DNA of 64,000 nucleotides from Lutispora sp003527145 (GTDB taxonomy: Bacteria > Bacillota > Clostridia > Lutisporales > Lutisporaceae), in contig JASBZB010000008.1 of assembly GCA_029983695.1 (NCBI GenBank), forward strand, positions 1 to 64,000, read 5' to 3'. This document shows positions 1-7,842 of the stretch, one piece after another. Under the pieces are notes generated by a model. That model had not been told where the DNA came from. It worked only from the letters and a program-made list of their open reading frames with translations, and did no database searches. Every line of letters begins with the position of its first letter. Position 1 is the stretch's first letter. The position numbers and the translations under genes were made by a program.

Positions 1-218
1 TGAACTTCCTTGCCATTTATTAATATTTTACCGGCTGAGGGCCTGAGTATGCCAGAGATTAATGACAATAGAGTGGATTTTCCGCATCCGCTAGGCCCAA
101 CTACACTTACAAACTCTCCGTTTAAAACCTCTAGGTTAAGCTTTTGTATCGCTTTAGTTTCTCCGTCAAGGGTATGGTAGTTCATAGAAACATCAATAAT
201 CTCAACTACCTTTTCCAT
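1..218 (-). CDS. ABC transporter ATP-binding protein (partial, nitrate/sulfonate/taurine type)
   Basis: Only the first 72 or so residues are in the window; the gene runs off the left edge on the minus strand. The reading frame starts at an ATG ending at 218, preceded by an AGGGGTGG ribosome binding site, and shows a perfect Walker A motif GPSGCGKST near residue 42 followed by LLSLISG, typical of SsuB/TauB-like importer ATPases. It would energise uptake of a small substrate together with the binding lipoprotein encoded just upstream at 434-1438 and a permease that is probably outside the window. The fold and role are secure; the substrate is not, because this family covers nitrate, sulfonates, taurine and thiamine precursors. 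Confidence 0.9.
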   Translation of the reverse strand, partial: MEKVVEIIDVSMNYHTLDGETKAIQKLNLEVLNGEFVSVVGPSGCGKSTLLSLISGILRPSAGKILINGKEV

Positions 219-299
219 TTAACCACCCCTTTGAAAACATCTATCACTTCATAATATTCAAATAAGCTTTAAAAGTGATTAAATAATGATTCGGTGAAA

Positions 300-400
300 T
301 ATAATAGGGACAGCAAAATGTTTTATCATAATGCTATCCCCATAATCAGGAGGTCATATGGTATTGGGGTTTATTGGGACAAATCTCTTGTCCCAATAAC
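300..400. repeat. Two adjacent GGGACA-type hairpins between the transporter genes
   Basis: The first hairpin pairs GGGACAGCA with TGCTATCCC (about 308-342, one G-T pair). The second is a perfect 10-bp stem, ATTGGGACAA at 373-382 and TTGTCCCAAT at 388-397, with a 5-base loop. Neither is followed by a clear T-run on the minus strand, so neither looks like a classical terminator for the binding-protein gene. They could be an mRNA-processing or stabilising structure between two genes of one operon, or REP/MITE-like remnants. An AGGAGG plus ATG at 349-360 opens a 13-codon plus-strand frame through the second hairpin that I do not consider a gene. Confidence 0.45.
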
Positions 401-433
401 ATATTATTTATAGAAGCATTAAAATGTTACAGT

Positions 434-1438
434 TTATTTTATTTTTTTGATCGCTTCTTCAGCAAATTTGTCATTGAATAATACATCATATTCTACTCTT
501 TTATCAAGCTCGCCGGCAGTTACCATCACCTCCTGAAGCCTTTCAAAAGACTCAGGAATAGAAATAGGCTTGTCGTTCCAGGCATCTATTTCTTTGTATC
601 TGTTTACAACTGTTGCGAGAATTTCATCGTCGGCATCCGGGAAGAAGGGCTTCAATTCTTTAGCAATGTCCTCTGCTTTATTATTTTGTACCCATAGCTG
701 TCCTTCATATAGCGCATTGGTGAAACGCTGAATGATATCAGGATTTTTTTCTATATAGCTTTTCTTAGCGAAGTATGCAGTATAGGAGATCAAGCCGCTG
801 TCCTTGCCTATGGAAGCTACTATACTGCCTGCTTTTTCTTTTTCCAGCATTGAAGCCGTAGGCTCAAAAAGTGCTACATAATCCCCTGTTCCGCCTTTAA
901 AAGCACCTGCGGTAGCCGTGAATTGGAGATTCGTGATGACATTTACATCCTTTCCGGGCACCATTCCGTTCTTTTTTAATACATATTCTAGGGTCATTTC
1001 AGGCACTCCGCCGGGTCTGCCTCCTATAATCGTTTTTCCTGCAGTCTTTTTCCAGTTGAAATTGGAATCTGGTTCTCTAGCTACTAAAAATGAACCATCA
1101 CATTTTGTTAGCTGAGCAAATATCACAGCATGATCTTCCTTGCCCTGGTTATAAACGTATATGCACGACTCAGGTCCTGCGAAGCCAATATCGCACTGAT
1201 CGGACAATAAGGCTGTCATAGTCTTATCAGCACCTTGACCTGTGGTTAGATCAATCTTTATTCCCTGCTCCTCAAAAAAACCTTTGCTTATTGCTACATA
1301 TTGAGGTGTATAGAATATTGAGCGGACGACTTCATTGAGACGGATAGTAGTTAATTCACTTTTGCCGCAGCCGCTGAACAGTAAAGCAATGATTGTAAGA
1401 ATCATGATGAAACACAATAATTTAACGTAAATTTTCAT
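434..1438 (-). CDS. ABC transporter substrate-binding lipoprotein (NMT1/SsuA-like)
   Basis: 334 residues with a lipoprotein signal peptide: basic start, hydrophobic stretch and lipobox FSGC near residue 24, so the mature protein would be anchored outside the membrane. The following sequence (RLNEVVRSIFYTPQYVAIS, then KGFFEEQGI and the IGFAGPE stretch) is the pattern of NMT1/THI5-like and SsuA-like binding proteins. It captures a substrate for the ABC importer whose ATPase gene follows at 218-1. The start has a GGAGGTGATTTC ribosome binding site directly upstream. The transported compound (sulfonate, nitrate, pyrimidine or thiamine precursor) cannot be told from sequence alone. Confidence 0.88.
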   Translation of the reverse strand: MKIYVKLLCFIMILTIIALLFSGCGKSELTTIRLNEVVRSIFYTPQYVAISKGFFEEQGIKIDLTTGQGADKTMTALLSDQCDIGFAGPESCIYVYNQGKEDHAVIFAQLTKCDGSFLVAREPDSNFNWKKTAGKTIIGGRPGGVPEMTLEYVLKKNGMVPGKDVNVITNLQFTATAGAFKGGTGDYVALFEPTASMLEKEKAGSIVASIGKDSGLISYTAYFAKKSYIEKNPDIIQRFTNALYEGQLWVQNNKAEDIAKELKPFFPDADDEILATVVNRYKEIDAWNDKPISIPESFERLQEVMVTAGELDKRVEYDVLFNDKFAEEAIKKIK

Positions 1439-1632
1439 GAAATCACCTCCAAGAATATATTTATCATTTACAGTTTATTCCCAGAAATTTTGATTGTGCT
1501 TGTTTATGAAATAAAGGACTTTAATGGGCTTTAAGAACAAAAATGCATATAATGTAAATAAGAGATTTAATAAAGTAATTCTTAGTGGAAAAAATATATT
1601 TAAGAAAAATTGTCGTGATGGGAGTTGAGGCT

Positions 1633-2151
1633 ATGATTACACCAAATATTCTGACAGCTATAAGGATTGGCTTAGTACCGCCCATGATTTACAGTTACTT
1701 ATATGTTCCTAGAAACGGTGGAGCAATAGCCTTTTCTATTTTTATTTTTTCTGCTATAACCGACATTATGGACGGATATATAGCAAGAAAATATAATATG
1801 ATCACAAAGATAGGCACAGTTTTAGATCCTCTGGCAGATAAACTGATGTTGATCTCTGTTTTGAGCATTTTCTCGTTGAATAATAAAATTAGCTTTTGGA
1901 TTTTGGTTATAATGACATTAAAAGAGCTGTTTATGATACTGGGAGCATATTTCCTTTTTTATAATAAGGAAGTGGTCATACCGGCTAATGTGTATGGGAA
2001 GGTGTCCACAGCCATGTTTTATGTATCCGGGTTTGGTATAATGCTTGACCTTCCGATAGGCACGCTTTTCATGAACATATTTGTCATTTTGAATCTCATA
2101 TCCTTGTTTATATATTTTTATCGTTTTGTATCGATAAAAGGCACGATTTAG
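1633..2151 (+). CDS. pgsA: CDP-diacylglycerol--glycerol-3-phosphate 3-phosphatidyltransferase
   Basis: Membrane enzyme that makes phosphatidylglycerol phosphate from CDP-diacylglycerol and glycerol-3-phosphate. The CDP-alcohol phosphatidyltransferase signature is complete around residues 44-72: DIMDGYIAR, then G, then DPLADK, giving the D-x2-DG-x2-AR-x8-G-x3-D-x3-D pattern. There are several membrane segments and about 172 residues, normal for the family. I chose the ATG at 1633 because GGGAGTTGAGG precedes it and the protein then begins MITPNILTAIRIG, as PgsA proteins usually do; the longer frame from 1585 has no ribosome binding site. It is divergent from the transporter operon and stands alone. 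A cardiolipin-synthase relative of the same fold is the only alternative. Confidence 0.88.
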   Translation: MITPNILTAIRIGLVPPMIYSYLYVPRNGGAIAFSIFIFSAITDIMDGYIARKYNMITKIGTVLDPLADKLMLISVLSIFSLNNKISFWILVIMTLKELFMILGAYFLFYNKEVVIPANVYGKVSTAMFYVSGFGIMLDLPIGTLFMNIFVILNLISLFIYFYRFVSIKGTI

Positions 2152-2170
2152 AAAAAAATTGTGAAGCATA

Positions 2171-2199
2171 TTGACAAAGCTTTGAGTAAATGCTATAAA
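2171..2199 (+). promoter_or_regulatory. Sigma-A promoter of the valS leader
   Basis: A perfect -35 TTGACA (2171-2176), a 17-base spacer and a -10 TATAAA (2194-2199) sit about 50 bases upstream of the T-box structure. Transcription would start near 2206. Confidence 0.8.
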
Positions 2200-2205
2200 T
2201 AAGAT

Positions 2206-2480
2206 TATCCGATAGCTAAGTGCTGATAATGTTTATTTAATATAAAAGCTGTGAAGAAGAGGAGTAGGCGATAATCACCTTTTTAAGAGAAGGATACCCA
2301 AGGGTGAAAGGTATTCAAGGCATGGTTTCGCTGAAGGTAGCTTTGGAGCTCCTGTATCGAATCTCAGTAGATGCAGGCGGGTCTGCCCGTTATAGTGAAG
2401 AGAGCCGGTGTTGGCCGGAATTAAGGTGGTACCGCGGATTTATCCTTCGTCCTTTTATTAGGACGGAGGATTTTTTATTT
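2206..2480 (+). promoter_or_regulatory. T-box riboswitch controlling valS, with terminator
   Basis: The leader contains the conserved T-box AAGGTGGTACCGCGG at 2423-2437, the element that binds the uncharged tRNA acceptor end. It follows a Stem I with a GGGTGAAAG apical loop (about 2301-2310) and a specifier region reading GAAGGTAGC (2333-2341), in which GTA at 2337-2339 would be a valine codon. Downstream is the terminator hairpin ATCCTTCGTCCT (2442-2453) / AGGACGGAGGAT (2460-2471) and a T-run to 2480. Uncharged tRNA-Val would stabilise the antiterminator and permit valS transcription. The T-box and terminator are seen directly; the exact specifier is my reading. Confidence 0.93.
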
Positions 2481-2485
2481 TCACA

Positions 2486-2574
2486 GTTGTATTGACTGAT
2501 ATAAGAGTGCAACCCTATGCAAGCTACAAAGTCTTAGTCTCGCAATTTTTGTAGTCGTTATCAGTCAATACAAC
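2486..2574. repeat. MITE-like element, copy 1, between T-box and valS
   Basis: An 89-bp segment is bounded by a perfect 16-bp inverted repeat: GTTGTATTGACTGATA at 2486-2501 and its complement at 2559-2574. It starts six bases after the T-box terminator T-run and ends just before the valS ribosome binding site, so it is transcribed as part of the valS 5' untranslated region. Its left end (TGACTGATA, then AAGAGTGCA) and its right end (TCGTTAT) match the element at 6578-6765. It has no coding capacity and would depend on a transposase elsewhere. Confidence 0.65.
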
Positions 2575-2604
2575 AAGGATTCAATAAAGATGGAGGCGAT
2601 TATA

Positions 2605-5259
2605 ATGGAAGATGCAAAAAATCTTAACAAAGCTTATGATCCCAAGCAGGTTGAAGAAAAACTCTATAAAATGTGGACTGAGAATGGATATTTCACCCCG
2701 GAGGCAGATTATAGCAAGGAGCCTTATACAATAGTAATTCCGCCCCCAAATATTACAGGACAGCTTCATATGGGCCATGCTCTTGACAATACAATTCAAG
2801 ATATATTGATCAGATGGAGGAGAATGCAAGGTTATTCAACCCTTTGGCTGCCGGGAACAGACCATGCCAGCATCGCAACAGAAGCAAAAATTGTTGATTC
2901 TCTTGCTAAAGAAGGTAAAACAAAATATGACTTGGGAAGAGAAGGCTTCTTAAGAAAAGCTTGGGACTGGAAGGAAGAATATGGTGGGAGAATCATTAAC
3001 CAGCTGAAAAAGCTAGGGTGTTCCTGTGACTGGACCAGAGAGAGATTCACCCTGGACGAAGGCTGTTCTAAAGCAGTATCTAAGGTGTTTATGAGTCTTT
3101 ATGAAAAAGGGTTGATCTATAGAGGGGAAAGGATTATTAATTGGTGCCCCAGCTGCAAAACTTCAATATCAGACATCGAAACAATTTATGACGATGAAAA
3201 GGGGCATTTCTGGCATATTAAATACCAGATAAAAGACTTAGATGACTTTATTGAGATCGCAACAACCAGGCCGGAAACTATGCTGGGTGATACTGCAGTG
3301 GCTGTCCATCCGGAAGATGAGAGATATAAACATCTGATAGGTAAAACGGTAATTCTTCCACTTTTAAATAAGGAAATACCAATAATTGCAGATGAATATG
3401 TGGATATGGAATTTGGTACTGGTGCTGTTAAGATCACTCCGGCACATGACCCCAATGACTTTGAAGTTGGCTTAAGACACGGACTCCCGATGCCTAGGGT
3501 AATGAATGATGACGGTACAATAAATGAATTGGGTGGAAAGTATTGCGGCTTGGACAGATATGCTGCAAGAAGACAAATAGTCAGTGATTTACAAGAATCG
3601 GGTCTGCTCGTTATTGTTAAAGATCACGATCATAGTGTGGGTCATTGCCAAAGATGCAATACAACAGTAGAGCCCATACTTTCAAAACAGTGGTTTGTGA
3701 AGATGAAGCCGCTTGCAGAGCCGGCAATTGAGGTTGTTAAGAATGGTACAATAAAGTTTGTACCAGATAGATTTTCGAAGATCTACTTTAATTGGATGGA
3801 AAATATCCAAGACTGGTGTATTTCCAGGCAATTATGGTGGGGACATAGAATACCTGCATATTATTGTTCAGATTGTGGGGAAATAATAGTTACCATAGAT
3901 CCTCAGGAAACCTGTGGAAAATGCGGGGGAAAGTTAAAACAGGATGAAGATACTTTAGATACTTGGTTTAGCTCAGCTTTGTGGCCTTTTTCCACATTAG
4001 GCTGGCCTGATAACACTGAAGATTTGAAATACTTCTATCCCACCAGTGTTTTGGTAACAGGATATGATATTATTTTCTTCTGGGTAGCCAGAATGATATT
4101 TTCCGCCATGGAGAATATGAAGGAAGAACCCTTTAAATATGTATATATACACGGCATTGTACGAGACTCAGAAGGAAGAAAAATGAGCAAATCCCTTGGC
4201 AATGGCATTGACCCTCTTGATGTTATAGAAAAGCATGGAGCCGATGCGCTGAGATTTAATCTTATATCTGGAAATTCTCCGGGAAACGATATGAGATTTT
4301 TCTGGGAAAGGGTAGAGGCCTTCAGCAATTTTGCTAATAAGATATGGAATGCATCAAGATTTGTGTTAATGAACATAGATGATGATTTTGACTATGAGAA
4401 CATACTTCATTCCTATAGAGACGCTCTTACTACAGCCGACTATTGGATTTTGAGCAAGTTAAACAGGCTAAAAAGAGAAGTAACAGAAAACATGGAAAAG
4501 TTTGAGCTGGGAATAGCCGCACAAAAAATTTATGATTTTATATGGTTTGAGTTTTGCGATTGGTATATAGAATTGGTAAAACCAAGGTTATATTCTGAAG
4601 AAGCTGAGTCTAAAACTATAGCACAAGCTACTTTGACGTATGTTTTGAGAGATTCCATAAAGCTACTGCATCCATTTATGCCATTTATAACAGAAGAGAT
4701 TTACATGCATTTACCCCAAACCTCCCACTCCATTGTGATCAGCCAATGGCCCCAATATGATGAAGCCTTTGATGCTTCATCACAAGAGAGAAATATGGAG
4801 ATAATAATGGAAGCCATAAAAGGAATAAGAAATATCAGGGCTGAAATGAATGTTGTACCTTCAAGAAAATCAAATACCATTATTATTTCCGACAGAGAAG
4901 AAGTAATTAACGCTATGATGGAAGGGACACCTTATATTCAAAAATTGGCATATTCTTCAGAGGTAATATTAAAAACAACAAAAGAAAATATACCTGATGG
5001 AGCTGTTTCGATAATCATCGAAGGGGCAGAAATATTTCTTCCTCTGGAGGATTTGATTGATAAGGAAAAGGAGATAGAGAGGCTTAATAAAGAAAAGGAA
5101 AGGCTGGAGAAGGAGCTAGAAAGAGTAAAGCAAAAGCTCAGCAATGAGAAGTTCCTCTCTAAAGCACCTGCAGCAGTTATTGAAGAGGAAAAGGACAAAG
5201 AGAAAAAGTATTCTGAGCTTATGGTAAAAGTGCTTGACAGATTAAAAGGATTGGAATAA
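2605..5259 (+). CDS. valS: Valyl-tRNA synthetase
   Basis: Class I aminoacyl-tRNA synthetase that attaches valine to tRNA-Val in the cytoplasm. The catalytic signatures are present: the HIGH-type motif in PPNITGQLHMGHA near residue 47 and KMSKS in GRKMSKSLGNG near residue 525. The connective editing domain contains TTRPETMLGDTAVAVHP and several Cys pairs. The C-terminus is the long charged coiled coil typical of ValRS. At 884 residues it is full length. The ATG at 2605 is preferred over 2590 because GGAGG lies 8 bases before it. It is regulated by the T-box leader upstream and followed 15 bases later by folC. Confidence 0.97.
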   Translation: MEDAKNLNKAYDPKQVEEKLYKMWTENGYFTPEADYSKEPYTIVIPPPNITGQLHMGHALDNTIQDILIRWRRMQGYSTLWLPGTDHASIATEAKIVDSLAKEGKTKYDLGREGFLRKAWDWKEEYGGRIINQLKKLGCSCDWTRERFTLDEGCSKAVSKVFMSLYEKGLIYRGERIINWCPSCKTSISDIETIYDDEKGHFWHIKYQIKDLDDFIEIATTRPETMLGDTAVAVHPEDERYKHLIGKTVILPLLNKEIPIIADEYVDMEFGTGAVKITPAHDPNDFEVGLRHGLPMPRVMNDDGTINELGGKYCGLDRYAARRQIVSDLQESGLLVIVKDHDHSVGHCQRCNTTVEPILSKQWFVKMKPLAEPAIEVVKNGTIKFVPDRFSKIYFNWMENIQDWCISRQLWWGHRIPAYYCSDCGEIIVTIDPQETCGKCGGKLKQDEDTLDTWFSSALWPFSTLGWPDNTEDLKYFYPTSVLVTGYDIIFFWVARMIFSAMENMKEEPFKYVYIHGIVRDSEGRKMSKSLGNGIDPLDVIEKHGADALRFNLISGNSPGNDMRFFWERVEAFSNFANKIWNASRFVLMNIDDDFDYENILHSYRDALTTADYWILSKLNRLKREVTENMEKFELGIAAQKIYDFIWFEFCDWYIELVKPRLYSEEAESKTIAQATLTYVLRDSIKLLHPFMPFITEEIYMHLPQTSHSIVISQWPQYDEAFDASSQERNMEIIMEAIKGIRNIRAEMNVVPSRKSNTIIISDREEVINAMMEGTPYIQKLAYSSEVILKTTKENIPDGAVSIIIEGAEIFLPLEDLIDKEKEIERLNKEKERLEKELERVKQKLSNEKFLSKAPAAVIEEEKDKEKKYSELMVKVLDRLKGLE

Positions 5260-5274
5260 AGAGGTGCAATATTT

Positions 5275-6576
5275 ATGGATTATAAAGATGCCATAGAATA
5301 TATTGATATGAATCTAAAGGGCGGCTGCAATCCGGGCTTGAACAGGATTGAAAGGCTGCTGGAATTATTGGGTAATCCTGAAAAACAGATCAAAGCGGTG
5401 CATATTGCAGGTACTAACGGAAAAGGCTCAGTTACCGCGATGTTATCAAGCATATTGAGAGAAGGGGGATATAAGGTAGGAACTTATATCTCACCTCACC
5501 TTCATAGCATTACGGAGAGGTATCTTATAAATGGAGTGAGCATGGAGGAGGATGTTTTTGCTTCTTATGTTTCTATCATAAAGGGTAATATTAATAAAAT
5601 GGCAGAATCAGGGGAAGAAATACCTTCTCAGTTTGAAGCTTTGACAGCCCTTGCATTTCTATATTTCAAAGATATGAATATAGATATTGGAGTGATTGAA
5701 GTCGGTCTGGGAGGAAGGTATGATGCGACCAACGTATTGGATTCATTGATTTCAGTAATCACATCCATAAGCTATGATCATATGAGCGTTTTGGGAGATA
5801 CGATAGAAAGGATTGCCTTTGAAAAGGCGGGTATAATAAAAAAAGGTCAAAAAGTTATACTATACCCTCAGAGCTTTACCGCATCTGAAAAGGTTATTGA
5901 AATGATATGCCGGGAGCAGGAGGCCATGCTGATAAAAATAGATCCTAAAGATGTCGTTCAAAGGGACTTTGGCATAAAGGGACAAATAATGGACTACTGC
6001 TTCGGTGATAAAAGCTATAGGGGTATACAATTGCCTCTTTTGGGAGATCATCAATTGCTAAATGCGGCTGTAGCTATCAGAGCAGCAGAAGAATTAGGCA
6101 AATTAGGGTACCATATAAGCGAACAGCATATAAAGCAGGGTATAAAAAAAGTTAAATGGCCGGGGAGGCTCACTGTTATAGCTTCAGATCCGCAAATTGT
6201 TATAGATGGGGCTCATAACGAAGATGGAGTCAAGGCTTTAGCAGAAGCATTGAAAAAATATTTTTATGACAAAGATATCATTATGGTTATAGGCATGCTA
6301 AGGGACAAAAACCATAGAGACAGTATAAGCATGTTGGCGCCAATGGCTAAGAAGCTGATCGCTACCGAACCTATGAGCGACAGGGCTCTTAGTGCGCTAG
6401 ATTTGGCAAGAGAAGCCGAAGAATTCTGCCGGGAGGTTTATGCTGTGCCGTCTATAGCTCAGGCCATCAATAAAGCCATCGATATTTCCGAGGATAATTC
6501 TATAATCGTTATATGCGGTTCTCTCTATCTGATCGGAGAAGCATTTGAAATATTGAATAAGATTTTACTGCAATAA
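5275..6576 (+). CDS. folC: Bifunctional folylpolyglutamate synthase / dihydrofolate synthase
   Basis: Mur-ligase-like enzyme that adds glutamate to folates (and to dihydropteroate). The ATP-binding loop AGTNGKGSV is near residue 45. Other family marks are YISPHLHSITERYLINGV, EVGLGGRYDATNV, and IDGAHNEDGVKAL in the C-terminal ligase domain. It is 433 residues, the usual length. The start has GAGGTG 9 bases upstream. It lies 15 bases after valS, the frequent valS-folC arrangement of Firmicutes, and is probably co-transcribed with it. A MITE-like element follows immediately. Confidence 0.95.
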   Translation: MDYKDAIEYIDMNLKGGCNPGLNRIERLLELLGNPEKQIKAVHIAGTNGKGSVTAMLSSILREGGYKVGTYISPHLHSITERYLINGVSMEEDVFASYVSIIKGNINKMAESGEEIPSQFEALTALAFLYFKDMNIDIGVIEVGLGGRYDATNVLDSLISVITSISYDHMSVLGDTIERIAFEKAGIIKKGQKVILYPQSFTASEKVIEMICREQEAMLIKIDPKDVVQRDFGIKGQIMDYCFGDKSYRGIQLPLLGDHQLLNAAVAIRAAEELGKLGYHISEQHIKQGIKKVKWPGRLTVIASDPQIVIDGAHNEDGVKALAEALKKYFYDKDIIMVIGMLRDKNHRDSISMLAPMAKKLIATEPMSDRALSALDLAREAEEFCREVYAVPSIAQAINKAIDISEDNSIIVICGSLYLIGEAFEILNKILLQ

Positions 6577-6577
6577 T

Positions 6578-6765
6578 CTGTTGTCCTGACTGATAAAAGA
6601 GTGCAGTACTGAACTAACTCACTCTAAGACTTACACCGCTATAGTCCGCGTGTGCCTAAGAGCGGCTAAGTCCAGTACCCCAGGGTACCTTCTTTTGCCC
6701 TTGCAGGGCAACTCACAGAGAGGATGCCCTGGGGCATTCGCAATCGTTATAAGTTAGCACAGCAG
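6578..6765. repeat. MITE-like element, copy 2, between folC and the DUF4364 gene
   Basis: A 188-bp non-coding segment with imperfect 19-bp terminal inverted repeats (6578-6596 and 6747-6765, 15 of 19 matching). The ends resemble copy 1 at 2486-2574: both begin with GTTGT, then TGACTGATA, then AAGAGTGCA, and both end with TCGTTAT. The interior differs and carries GC-rich stem-loops such as TACCCCAGGGTA, GCCCTTGCAGGGC and TGCCCTGGGGCA. It ends one base before the stop codon of the convergent DUF4364 gene and could serve as a bidirectional terminator. Confidence 0.6.
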
Positions 6766-7287
6766 TCATTGCTTTATCAATAGGCTCATTATTTGATCAT
6801 AGACTTGATAATACTTATTTTCCCAATTGCTGCATATCAATTTGGCCTGTTTTGCAGATACTACGTTGAGGCTGAGATCTATCAATACAATGTCCTTTTC
6901 GATAACTTTTAAATTTACTATGTATTCAGTATCACTTTTTTTGATAAAGTCAGAGCGGACTTGGGTTTCTAACCTTATTTTCTCTTTGTTCTTCGACACA
7001 TAGGCTTTGATTTTTGATATTACAGCATCATCTATGCGGGAGAAAAATAACTCTATAGTTTTCAAACCCATTTCTGTGTTCTGATAGGTTTCCCTATTTC
7101 CAAACTTTATAATCATTTTAGCTTCTTCCAGCTCCTGCAGGCATTGCTGCAGATCGAAATAATTAATAAGATTGTTTTCCAACACAATGTCTGTAATCTG
7201 TGCCGTTGTTATCGGCAGATCAATTTCCCTCAAAATTAACAACACAATTAATTTATTAAGTGCAATTTCATTGCTATTACCATTCAT
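6766..7287 (-). CDS. DUF4364 family protein
   Basis: 173 residues resembling the clostridial DUF4364 family: an N-terminal winged-helix-like region (NKLIVLLILREIDLPITTAQ, then a recognition-helix-like FDLQQCLQELEEAKMI) followed by a beta-rich C-terminal part. No catalytic residues are evident; a DNA-binding or regulatory role is plausible but unproven. I chose the start at 7287 because AGAGGTGAT lies just before that ATG; the longer form from 7305 has none. It is convergent with folC. Confidence 0.75.
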   Translation of the reverse strand: MNGNSNEIALNKLIVLLILREIDLPITTAQITDIVLENNLINYFDLQQCLQELEEAKMIIKFGNRETYQNTEMGLKTIELFFSRIDDAVISKIKAYVSKNKEKIRLETQVRSDFIKKSDTEYIVNLKVIEKDIVLIDLSLNVVSAKQAKLICSNWENKYYQVYDQIMSLLIKQ

Positions 7288-7332
7288 GCTATCACCTCTG
7301 ACCATCTTTACCTTATAATTATATCATATTAA

Positions 7333-7376
7333 AAAATAAAAATCAGACAAACAGATGTCTGATTTTTATTTTTTGT
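7333..7376. terminator. Terminator after the first SASP gene
   Basis: A 12-bp stem AAAAATCAGACA / TGTCTGATTTTT with T-runs on both strands lies directly after the SASP stop codon and upstream of the DUF4364 gene on the same strand. Confidence 0.85.
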
Positions 7377-7601
7377 TTACTGATTTGTCATCTGGTTTTG
7401 GGCCATAGAGATCATTCGTTTAACCATCTGGCCGCCTACCCTGCCGCAGTCTTTTGAAGAAAGATTGCCCCAGTAGTCCTCAGAGCCCTGATAAACAGGT
7501 AAATTCAATTCTGCTGCTATTTCATATTTCATATTATCTAAAGCTTTATGAGCATTTGGTACTTCTAATCCTTTATTATAATTTCCACTTCCTAGTGCCA
7601 T
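7377..7601 (-). CDS. Small acid-soluble spore protein, alpha/beta type
   Basis: 74 residues that match the alpha/beta SASP family. The key pieces are DNMKYEIAAELN with the germination-protease cleavage region near E-I-A, and the C-terminal DNA-contact segment CGRVGGQMVKRMI. These proteins coat spore DNA in the A-like form, protect it from UV and are degraded at germination. The start has a GAGGAGGAC ribosome binding site. The family is normally transcribed in the forespore by sigma-G, although I could not identify a convincing promoter. It shows that the host makes endospores. Confidence 0.95.
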   Translation of the reverse strand: MALGSGNYNKGLEVPNAHKALDNMKYEIAAELNLPVYQGSEDYWGNLSSKDCGRVGGQMVKRMISMAQNQMTNQ

Positions 7602-7842
7602 TTTAAAGTCCTCCTCACATAAAAGTTTTTTATTTCTGATAATAATTTACCCCGGTGAAAAAAATAAATACTAGAACTTATTGCTTTTATGTATAAATTC
7701 ATTAATGGCAGCATATAATTAATAATTTAACCTGATTTTTCAATGGCAGCACAAGCTAATTTTTGGAATGTATGCAGAATATGTCGATTTGGAGGTTTGC
7801 ATATGATATAATAATTGTAAAGCTTGAGTGTGGAGGGCAAAA

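Noticed and set aside
349..399. 13-codon leader-peptide-like frame with AGGAGG ribosome binding site
   Set aside because: It lies antisense between two minus-strand genes and its sequence is explained by the hairpin; no target gene follows it.
918..1115. 65-codon plus-strand frame inside the binding-lipoprotein gene
   Set aside because: It is antisense to a well-supported gene and has no ribosome binding site.
2304..2495. 63-codon frame across the T-box leader
   Set aside because: The sequence is a structured T-box RNA with terminator; the frame is incidental.
7602..7690. Sigma-G promoter for the first SASP gene
   Set aside because: The upstream region is AT-rich but I could not find a pair of hexamers at correct spacing that convinced me.
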